Shown in pieces: positions 7,346 to 12,212 of a stretch of DNA of 12,212 nucleotides. Both the position numbers and the translations under genes were made by a program. Source of the DNA: Candidatus Saccharimonadia bacterium (GTDB taxonomy: Bacteria; Patescibacteriota; Saccharimonadia; Saccharimonadales; SZUA-47); the NCBI GenBank assembly GCA_938050265.1, contig CALLJT010000022.1, positions 1 to 12,212 on the forward strand, given 5' to 3'. Every line of letters begins with the position of its first letter. Positions within the stretch are counted from its first letter, which is position 1. Under the pieces are notes generated by a model. That model had not been told where the DNA came from and made no database searches. It was given only the letters and a program-made list of their open reading frames with translations.

Positions 7346-7355
7346 AGTTAAAATG

Positions 7356-7377
7356 TGTTTAAGGGATTACTTAAACA
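7356..7377. repeat. Perfect 8-bp inverted repeat upstream of grx2-trxB
   Basis: TGTTTAAG (7356-7363) and CTTAAACA (7370-7377) flank GGATTA. The dyad sits just after the terminator and 16 bases before the second glutaredoxin's start codon. It has no trailing T-run, so it reads more like an operator or a leader hairpin than a terminator. No separate -35/-10 pair is clear here, so the promoter of the grx2-trxB pair is unresolved. Confidence 0.6.
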
Positions 7378-7393
7378 TGAAAGTTGAGGTTGT

Positions 7394-7636
7394 ATGACTG
7401 AAGCCACTCATCTTGTACTGTACAGCGCACCGTGGTGCGGGTATTGTGTTGCACTGCAGAGCAAACTCGACAGCAGGGGCATCGAATACGAATACAGAAA
7501 TGTCGACGAACCAGGCATCCGTGAAGAAATGAACAAAAAAACTGACGGCAACCAAACTATTCCAGTACTATGTATGGGAACAGAATATCGAGTCAACCCA
7601 GACGAACAAGCATTAAAGGAGATCCTACATGGCTGA
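7394..7636 (+). CDS. Glutaredoxin-like protein (WCGYC), coupled to TrxR
   Basis: An 80-residue thioredoxin-fold protein with a redox centre CGYC at residues 15-18 inside APWCGYC, which combines a thioredoxin-like WCG lead-in with glutaredoxin size. The cis-proline is Pro57 (TIPVL). A third cysteine, Cys60, follows three residues later, an unusual position that could allow an extra mixed disulfide. The GGxD glutathione-binding element is absent (RVNPDEQ). Its last eight bases overlap the thioredoxin reductase start, so the two are very likely co-translated and functionally paired, this protein being a probable substrate of that reductase. A weak GAGG (7386-7389) lies four bases before ATG. A seven-codon reading frame (7377-7397) ends in an ATGA overlap with this start. 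It differs clearly from the CAYC paralogue upstream. Confidence 0.9.
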   Translation: MTEATHLVLYSAPWCGYCVALQSKLDSRGIEYEYRNVDEPGIREEMNKKTDGNQTIPVLCMGTEYRVNPDEQALKEILHG

Positions 7637-8570
7637 ACAAGCAAAAATCCACGACGTAATAATGATCGGTGCAGGCCCGACGAGTATGGCCGCAGCCGTC
7701 TATACCGCACGCGAGGACATCGATACACTGCTTCTTGAAAAAGGCATTATCGGCGGACTCGCCGCTATCACGGACAAAGTTGATAATTACCCTGGATTTC
7801 CTGATGGTATAGAAGGCATGGAGCTGGCTGAAAACCTGCGCAAACAGGCAGAGCGGTTCGGTGCAAAAATCGAACTCGACGAAGTTCAGTCCGTTACCAA
7901 GGATGGTGATATATTCAGCCTAAAAACTGCAGTAGGCGACTATCAAGCCAAGACCGTTTTAATCGGCACAGGTTCGCAGTGGAAAAAGCTTGGCATACCA
8001 GGCGAAGACGAATTCTACGGCAAAGGCGTCCATAACTGCGCAACGTGCGACGGTGCGTTTTACCGTGACCGTAAGCTCGTAATCGTAGGTGGCGGTAACT
8101 CTGCTGCTCAAGAAGCATTGTTTCTGACGAAGTTTGCCAGCCACATCGATGTGTTGATACGAGGTGACGCATGGAAAGCTAGTGAAGTACTCGTGCATGC
8201 AGTGGAAAATAACGACAAAATTACGGTGCATTTCAACACCACTACAGATGAAATCATCGGCGGTGTCGTAGACGGGCTACCAAAGATCATAAAAGTTATC
8301 GGTGGCCAGGACGGCAAAAAAGTCGAGTTTGAAACAGATGGTGTGTTCGTATTTATTGGTCTCAAGCCAGTGACATATTTCCTCGAAGGAAGCGGTGTTG
8401 AGCTAGACGAATACGGGTTCGTGAAAACCGACGACAAACTTATGACGGCGGTACCTGGTCTATTCTGCGCGGGTGACGTACGGAGTGGTGCGACTATGCA
8501 GATAGCGTCTGCTGTTGGCGAGGGTGCTACCGCAGCTCTTTCTATCCGAGAATACCTCGAATCCAAGTAA
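7629..8570 (+). CDS. trxB: Thioredoxin reductase family flavoprotein (CATC), atypical NADPH site
   Basis: A 313-residue low-molecular-weight thioredoxin reductase of the usual length, cytoplasmic, passing electrons from a nicotinamide cofactor via FAD to a CxxC pair. Features in order: FAD-binding GAGPTS near residues 14-19; NYPGF at 53-57; the redox-active CATC (Cys137, Cys140) followed by Asp141; the second nucleotide-binding loop VGGGNSA at 153-159; and the C-terminal FAD motif CAGDV at 280-284. The segment that in E. coli reads HRRDGFR, whose arginines hold the NADPH 2'-phosphate, here reads IRGDAWK (177-183). Two of the three arginines are lost, so NADH use or another donor is possible. 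A strong AAAGGAG (7615-7621) lies within the upstream glutaredoxin gene. It probably reduces that redoxin, perhaps both. Confidence 0.93.
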   Translation: MAEQAKIHDVIMIGAGPTSMAAAVYTAREDIDTLLLEKGIIGGLAAITDKVDNYPGFPDGIEGMELAENLRKQAERFGAKIELDEVQSVTKDGDIFSLKTAVGDYQAKTVLIGTGSQWKKLGIPGEDEFYGKGVHNCATCDGAFYRDRKLVIVGGGNSAAQEALFLTKFASHIDVLIRGDAWKASEVLVHAVENNDKITVHFNTTTDEIIGGVVDGLPKIIKVIGGQDGKKVEFETDGVFVFIGLKPVTYFLEGSGVELDEYGFVKTDDKLMTAVPGLFCAGDVRSGATMQIASAVGEGATAALSIREYLESK

Positions 8571-8592
8571 GGTTCGGCGCAGTGACTCTCGC

Positions 8593-9258
8593 CTAGGTTT
8601 TTTTCGCGCGTTTTGTGCGTGTCGATGTGTGTTTACGCACAGATTTTGAACGTTGCTTCGGTTGTTTTGGCTGAGTGAATCGTTCTGGGTAATCAGTAAA
8701 TATACCGTCAACACCCCATGACTCCAGCTGATTCGCTCGATTGATGCTATTGACTGTGTAGACGTATACGCTGTATCCACGGTTTTTGAGCGCGCGCAGT
8801 GCGCCCGACCATACCCACGCGTTGCTAATGTGGAGCCGTGTCGCACCAATGTCGTGCATACGGTAGAGTGCTCGGACGATAGACCAGCGTTCAATGACGG
8901 CGAGCTCTGCTTTGGGTAGCTCGGTGTGTGCGATGCGGAGTGCTCCCATGTGCCGTGAAGAAATCACAATCTGTCCTTTGTAGTCGTGGAGGAGTTCTTT
9001 AAGCTTGTAGGCGACTGCGTCTTCTTTGAGTTCTATGTTGAGCGGAAACGTGTTTTTGATTTTGCTCAATACTTCTTCAAGCGTTGTGTAGTCGACGTCT
9101 GTCAGTACACGGTCGTGCGACAGTACGATGTCGTCATGGTTGTCGAGCCGTAGGTCGATTTCGACCATATCAGCGTGTGCTTTGATGCCCGCCTGAACGC
9201 TTGCGATGGTGTTTTCCAGTGCTGCTCCTCGAGCACCACGGTGGCCGATAATCTGCAT
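8593..9258 (-). CDS. Glycerophosphodiester phosphodiesterase (GDPD) family protein
   Basis: A 221-residue TIM-barrel enzyme expected to split glycerophosphodiesters into glycerol-3-phosphate and an alcohol. The start IIGHRGARG carries the His6-Arg7 pair, followed by Glu15-Asn16, the metal ligands of EIDLRLD (Glu33, Asp35), the second catalytic His48 (LSHDR), IELK at 75-78, YTVN and the closing GVDGIFTDYPE block. All core residues are present. It is somewhat compact compared with typical bacterial GDPDs (about 240-250), and no signal peptide is seen, so it is probably cytoplasmic. Residues from about 196 form a strongly basic K/R/S/T tail (roughly ten Lys/Arg among the last 20), absent from most relatives, which could touch nucleic acid or acidic lipid. 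No Shine-Dalgarno precedes the ATG; GATAAT lies nine bases upstream on the minus strand, so a leaderless start is possible. It converges with trxB. Confidence 0.88.
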   Translation of the reverse strand: MQIIGHRGARGAALENTIASVQAGIKAHADMVEIDLRLDNHDDIVLSHDRVLTDVDYTTLEEVLSKIKNTFPLNIELKEDAVAYKLKELLHDYKGQIVISSRHMGALRIAHTELPKAELAVIERWSIVRALYRMHDIGATRLHISNAWVWSGALRALKNRGYSVYVYTVNSINRANQLESWGVDGIFTDYPERFTQPKQPKQRSKSVRKHTSTRTKRAKKT

Positions 9259-9267
9259 ATGGTTATA

Positions 9268-9287
9268 ATTATCGTCGATTATCGTTC
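9268..9287. repeat. Tandem 10-base repeat upstream of the GDPD gene
   Basis: ATTATCGTCG (9268-9277) is followed directly by ATTATCGTTC (9278-9287), with one mismatch. It covers the region where the minus-strand GDPD promoter would sit. It may be a small regulator site or chance. Confidence 0.35.
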
Positions 9288-9400
9288 AACTAGCAAGTCT
9301 TTTCCGGCTATAGCGATTCCAAAACAAAACGTGTCTTTTTTGAGCCGATGGATTGTTGAGCTAAAAACGACCTGTCGTCTCGGACTACGGGTACAACAAA

Positions 9401-9410
9401 AACGATCGTT
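9401..9410. promoter_or_regulatory. Perfect 10-bp palindrome AACGATCGTT upstream of the ppa promoter
   Basis: A complete self-complementary decamer lies 14 bases before the proposed -35 of the pyrophosphatase operon. Its position suits an upstream regulator site, but nothing else supports this. Confidence 0.25.
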
Positions 9411-9424
9411 GCTGTAACTGCGAT

Positions 9425-9454
9425 TTGCTGCTCAGTGTGCCCGGGTTATATACT
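9425..9454 (+). promoter_or_regulatory. Candidate promoter for the ppa-IMPase-Nudix operon
   Basis: TTGCTG (9425-9430), an 18-base spacer and TATACT (9449-9454) precede the operon, giving a predicted leader of about 50 bases. A second AT-rich run (ctatatatt, from 9457) overlaps the expected start site. Confidence 0.5.
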
Positions 9455-9510
9455 AGCTATATATTGCACGGTGTGTGCATGCCAAAAATCACTAAACGAT
9501 GGAGATATAT

Positions 9511-10035
9511 ATGGACTATAACGAAATTCTGAAGCCGTACACAGAAGATAAAGTAGTGAATGTCGTGGTAGAAATACCGAAGTGGTCAATGCTGAAGATC
9601 GAGTACGATAGGCACCGTAAAATCATGGTGCTTGACCGCGTAGAACCTGGTATTTTTGCAAAACCAACGAACTACGGCTTTATCCCCGGAACGCTCGACG
9701 ACGACGGTGACGAGCTTGACGTGTTGTTTATCACGAACGAACCAGTACCAACCGGTGTCGTATCTGAGGCGGTTGTTGTGGGCGTTCTTGAGTTCGAAGA
9801 CGACGGCGAAATGGATCATAAGGTTATATGTGTACCAGCAGACGACCGCAACACCGGCAACGCTATCAGTAGTTTTGCTGACCTGAGCAAACAATGGAAA
9901 GACCAGATCGAACACCATTTCACGCACTATAAGGACCTGAAGAAACCAGGAAGCACCAAAGTCCTCGGGTACGGAGACGAAGCAAAAGCGCACGCTGTCA
10001 TAGCTGAATGCATTGAGCGCTGGGATAGCCAATAA
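9511..10035 (+). CDS. ppa: Inorganic pyrophosphatase, family I
   Basis: A soluble Mg2+-dependent enzyme that hydrolyses pyrophosphate to phosphate and so drives biosynthetic reactions. From the start chosen here it has 174 residues, the usual size, and catalytic residues fall at almost the same numbers as in E. coli PPase: Lys29, Glu31, Arg43, Tyr55, the signature Asp65-Gly-Asp67-Glu-Leu-Asp70, Asp97, Asp102, Lys104, and Tyr140-Lys141 (141/142 in E. coli). All are conserved. An in-frame ATG exists at 9499, but GGAG (9501-9504) overlaps it and stands six bases before ATG 9511, so 9511 is the better start. The IMPase-family gene begins two bases after the stop, and the Nudix gene follows, so PPi removal is co-expressed with two other phosphate-ester enzymes. 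Confidence 0.96.
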   Translation: MDYNEILKPYTEDKVVNVVVEIPKWSMLKIEYDRHRKIMVLDRVEPGIFAKPTNYGFIPGTLDDDGDELDVLFITNEPVPTGVVSEAVVVGVLEFEDDGEMDHKVICVPADDRNTGNAISSFADLSKQWKDQIEHHFTHYKDLKKPGSTKVLGYGDEAKAHAVIAECIERWDSQ

Positions 10036-10037
10036 CA

Positions 10038-10790
10038 GTGGCTGATCGGGTAGATTTCATATCCGAGCTCGTGCGGGGGGTGCGGCCACAGATCATGGCT
10101 GCATATGGCGTTGTAGCGATGGAGCTGAAAGCGGACAAGACCTCAGTGACAGAGATTGACCGGTCAGTGGAGCGGACGATTGTTAACGCACTAACGGCTG
10201 CCTATCCAGACATAGGCGTCATGGGCGAAGAGCATGGACGCTCAGGCAGTACAGAAGAATACTGGTTGATCGACCCGATAGATGGGACCGACGCGTTTTA
10301 CCGAGGACTGCCTGGCCCTACGACGATTATCGCGCTTGTTCAGCATGGCGATGTCACGGAGTCATACCTTTACGACTTCCTTGCCGATGATCTGTACCAT
10401 GCAGCCCGAGGAAAAGGTGCGTACCGTAACCAGCACCAGATTTCTGTAGGTGCGCGCGACGTGAGCTCGTCTCTCGTTATCTTTAACGGCAGCATGAAAG
10501 AGCAGAACGTCGAATGCATGAGGCGTGCAAAACAGTACGGATTTAGAGGGGCAAAAATGATGTACGGCGGTGGTGCACGGGGTATATATATCGCTACAGG
10601 AAAAGCCGATGCCATGGTGATATTCCAGACCCGTGGCCACGTATGGGACTACGCCCCAGGGATAATGCTGGCACAAGAAGCAGGTGCAACGTTTGTCCCG
10701 CTCGACGACTCGCCAGTCGGAGAAGGACCATACATCCTCGCAAGCCCGCAGACCATCAGTGACGTCGAAGCAGTCGTGCAAGGATTATAA
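10038..10790 (+). CDS. Inositol monophosphatase superfamily phosphatase (IMPase/CysQ-like)
   Basis: A 250-residue Mg2+-dependent, lithium-type phosphatase family member. Metal-site motifs are present: GEE at 63-65, the hallmark DPIDGTD at 79-85 (Asp79, Asp82, Asp85) and HVWDYAPG with Asp204, followed by EAGA. Family members act on inositol phosphates, 3'-phosphoadenosine 5'-phosphate, histidinol phosphate or fructose-1,6-bisphosphate; the sequence does not settle which. Translation starts at GTG (10038), two bases after the ppa stop, with only a weak purine-rich stretch upstream, so it probably depends on ribosomes finishing ppa. Placement between pyrophosphatase and Nudix genes fits nucleotide or phosphate housekeeping, for example PAP recycling, but this is inference. 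No signal peptide is seen. Confidence 0.88.
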   Translation: MADRVDFISELVRGVRPQIMAAYGVVAMELKADKTSVTEIDRSVERTIVNALTAAYPDIGVMGEEHGRSGSTEEYWLIDPIDGTDAFYRGLPGPTTIIALVQHGDVTESYLYDFLADDLYHAARGKGAYRNQHQISVGARDVSSSLVIFNGSMKEQNVECMRRAKQYGFRGAKMMYGGGARGIYIATGKADAMVIFQTRGHVWDYAPGIMLAQEAGATFVPLDDSPVGEGPYILASPQTISDVEAVVQGL

Positions 10791-10800
10791 GGCCTCTTTT

Positions 10801-11376
10801 ATGAAGAAAATAATACCTAAAGCTCACTCGCTCATACCGGACAATGCCAAGCGTGTTTTTAAAGGCGAGATATTTGAGGTGCATCAATGGCAGCAGGAAC
10901 TATTTGATGGTTCTTTCGCAACATTTGAGCAACTGAAGCGTCCGGATACTGTTGTAGCTATTTTGTATGACGGACATGATTTTGTGGTAGTAGCAGATGA
11001 GCAGCCTGACAGGCCGCCTATACTGAAGCCGCCTGGAGGTCGAGCTGAACCTGACGACAGAGACTGGCTTGAGACAGCACAGCGCGAGGTGAGAGAAGAG
11101 ACTGGTATGGTGTTTGATACGTGGAGGTTGGTGAGTGTACGTCAGCCTGATTACAAAAATGAGTGGTTTATTGTGGTGTACCTCGCTACAGAACTGATCT
11201 CAGAGTCTGACGCAGCTACAGATAAAGGTGAGAAAATATCCATCAGGAAGGTAGGGGTGACTGAGCTTCTCCCTGCGCTCACGGGCTACGCACCGGACAT
11301 CGCCAAACAGGCTGAGACAGCCGAGGACGTGATACATTGGCCGAGCTTTCGTGGGGTGGAAGTCGATAGATACTAG
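10801..11376 (+). CDS. Nudix hydrolase, ADP-ribose pyrophosphatase-like
   Basis: A 191-residue Nudix enzyme expected to cleave a nucleoside diphosphate linked to another group. The layout resembles ADP-ribose pyrophosphatases: an N-terminal strand region (VFKGEIFEVHQWQQELFDG, then TFEQLKRPDTV) precedes the Nudix box at 80-102, which ends REVREETG with Glu96, Glu99 and Glu100 for metal binding. The front half of the box departs from GX5EX7REUXEEXGU: one extra residue is present and the first Glu is replaced by Asp (GRAEPDDRDWLETAQ). Metal-binding glutamates are intact, so activity is likely. The frame is open upstream to 10684, but ATG 10801 has AAGG (10789-10792) eight bases before it and begins ten bases after the IMPase stop, whereas the upstream Met lies inside that gene. 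It is the last gene of the operon. Substrate is undetermined. Confidence 0.88.
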   Translation: MKKIIPKAHSLIPDNAKRVFKGEIFEVHQWQQELFDGSFATFEQLKRPDTVVAILYDGHDFVVVADEQPDRPPILKPPGGRAEPDDRDWLETAQREVREETGMVFDTWRLVSVRQPDYKNEWFIVVYLATELISESDAATDKGEKISIRKVGVTELLPALTGYAPDIAKQAETAEDVIHWPSFRGVEVDRY

Positions 11377-11386
11377 AGTTGCAACT
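11377..11386. promoter_or_regulatory. 10-bp palindrome AGTTGCAACT overlapping the GAPDH -35
   Basis: A perfect palindrome directly after the Nudix stop codon covers the proposed TTGCAA -35 (11379-11384). Overlap with a -35 is typical of repressor sites, but a single 10-bp palindrome is weak evidence on its own. Confidence 0.3.
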
Positions 11387-11408
11387 TGAAGCATAAGCAG
11401 GATACAAT
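11379..11408 (+). promoter_or_regulatory. Candidate promoter for GAPDH
   Basis: TTGCAA (11379-11384), an 18-base spacer and TACAAT (11403-11408) precede GAPDH, with a leader of about 20 bases. The spacer ends in GCATAAGCAGG (11391-11401), matching the element next to the ABC -10 at 10 of 11 positions. AAAGGGG (11424-11430) provides the ribosome site. Confidence 0.55.
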
Positions 11409-11435
11409 AAGACGCATAAGTCTAAAGGGGTGTGT

Positions 11436-12212
11436 ATGAAAACGCGAGTTGCTATAAATGGGTTTGGCCGTATCGGTCGTAATGTGTTCAAGGTTTTGTC
11501 TGAGCGCAAAGATATTGAGGTTGTTGCTCTGAACGATCTCACCGATAATGAAATGCTCGCCCATCTACTCCAATACGACACGAACTACGGCAAATACGAA
11601 CACACCGTGACCAGCGACGATGGCCACGTGATTGTTGACGGACACAAAATCCCGGTGTTTTCTGAGCGAGACCCAGCACAGTTGCCATGGGGCGAGCACA
11701 AAGTCGATGTCGTGGTAGAGTGCACGGGGCGATTCGTCAAATCGGAACTGGCAAAAGCTCACGTCGAAGCGGGCGCAAAACGCGTCGTAATTAGCGCACC
11801 AGCTAAAGACGAGGGTGCTGAGACAATCGTGATCGGTGCGAACGAATCTGTGTTGGCAGATTCAGACAAGCAGGTGTTCAGTAACGCCAGCTGTACGACA
11901 AACAGTCTCGCAGCCGTCATGGATATACTTGAGCGCGAGATAGGTATCGAAAAGGCTATGATGACGACAGTGCACAGCTACACAGCCGACCAGAAGCTGC
12001 AAGATGCACCGCACAGAGATTACCGACGCGCACGTGCAGCCGCCCAGAACATTATCCCAACAACGACAGGCGCAGCAATCGCCGTAACGAAAACTGTCCC
12101 GAGTCTGAGTGGAAAATTCGACGGCATGGCGATACGTGTACCGACGAGCGTCGTCAGTGTCAGTGACGTGACAATGGTGCTCAAAGAAGACACGACAGAA
12201 GAAGAGCTCAAA
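11436..12212 (+). CDS. gap: Glyceraldehyde-3-phosphate dehydrogenase, type I (3' truncated by window)
   Basis: The first 259 residues of a roughly 335-residue glycolytic enzyme that oxidises glyceraldehyde-3-phosphate to 1,3-bisphosphoglycerate. The Rossmann start INGFGRIGRN (residues 7-16) is intact, and Asp34 in LNDLTD sits where NAD-preferring enzymes carry their ribose-binding Asp, so NAD is the likely cofactor. The active site reads SNASCTTNSLA with nucleophile Cys153, and the base His180 lies in TTVHSYTADQ. The phosphate-site loop HRDYRRARAA and TTTGAA follow as in the family. The gene runs off the window without a stop. ATG 11436 has AAAGGGG five bases upstream. It has its own promoter after the Nudix gene, though read-through from that operon is possible because no terminator is visible between them. 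Confidence 0.97.
   Translation, partial: MKTRVAINGFGRIGRNVFKVLSERKDIEVVALNDLTDNEMLAHLLQYDTNYGKYEHTVTSDDGHVIVDGHKIPVFSERDPAQLPWGEHKVDVVVECTGRFVKSELAKAHVEAGAKRVVISAPAKDEGAETIVIGANESVLADSDKQVFSNASCTTNSLAAVMDILEREIGIEKAMMTTVHSYTADQKLQDAPHRDYRRARAAAQNIIPTTTGAAIAVTKTVPSLSGKFDGMAIRVPTSVVSVSDVTMVLKEDTTEEELK

Larger units (their letters stand above)
9259..9510. other. Intergenic region between divergent GDPD and ppa genes
   Basis: About 250 bases without a convincing gene. It holds the tandem 10-base repeat near the GDPD start, the AACGATCGTT palindrome and the ppa promoter. A short plus-strand open frame crossing from 9175 into this region has no ribosome site or recognisable content and is not called. 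No tRNA-like or terminator-like structure was seen. Confidence 0.6.

Noticed and set aside
1..12212. Alternative genetic code with TGA read as glycine or tryptophan, as in some CPR lineages
   Set aside because: Intact conserved genes end naturally at TGA (for example 431-433 and 7634-7636), and none has an in-frame TGA within a conserved domain.

Overview
The window looks like a chromosomal stretch from a small-genome bacterium. My best guess is a Candidatus Saccharibacteria (TM7) or other Patescibacteria/CPR relative. This rests on compact spacing, a DUF2207 membrane protein with a glycine-rich tail, a Nudix enzyme of a style I associate with CPR genomes, small glutaredoxins paired with a thioredoxin reductase, and moderate GC. 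It is an inference from gene content, not a placement. The genes read cleanly in the standard bacterial code: TGA, TAA and TAG all occur as stops, and no gene needs TGA read through.

Layout. 1-433: 3' end of a DUF2207 membrane protein, convergent with a DUF937/YidB-like protein (516-1088, minus). 1089-1331: divergent intergenic region with long interlocking inverted repeats. 1332-3107: ABC exporter half-transporter. 3186-6035: RND-type transporter with extra C-terminal hydrophobic segments. 6205-6816: membrane-anchored FKBP prolyl isomerase. 6988-7236: glutaredoxin-like protein, followed by a strong intrinsic terminator. 7394-8570: a second glutaredoxin overlapping thioredoxin reductase. 8593-9258 (minus): glycerophosphodiester phosphodiesterase family protein. 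9259-9510: intergenic, with a promoter. 9511-11376: a tight three-gene run of inorganic pyrophosphatase, inositol-monophosphatase-family enzyme and Nudix hydrolase. 11436 to the end: type I GAPDH, cut by the window edge.

The genes suggest three themes. The first is envelope and export: DUF2207, ABC, RND and the anchored FKBP. The second is thiol redox: two CxxC glutaredoxin folds and a TrxR, with no thioredoxin and no glutathione genes in view. The third is phosphate-ester and pyrophosphate metabolism plus glycolysis: GDPD, PPase, IMPase, Nudix and GAPDH. No tRNA, rRNA, CRISPR array or mobile element was recognised. The points most worth a second look are the inverted-repeat region at 1159-1284, a GCATAAGC-like element shared by several promoter regions, and a thioredoxin reductase that lacks the usual NADPH-phosphate-binding arginines.
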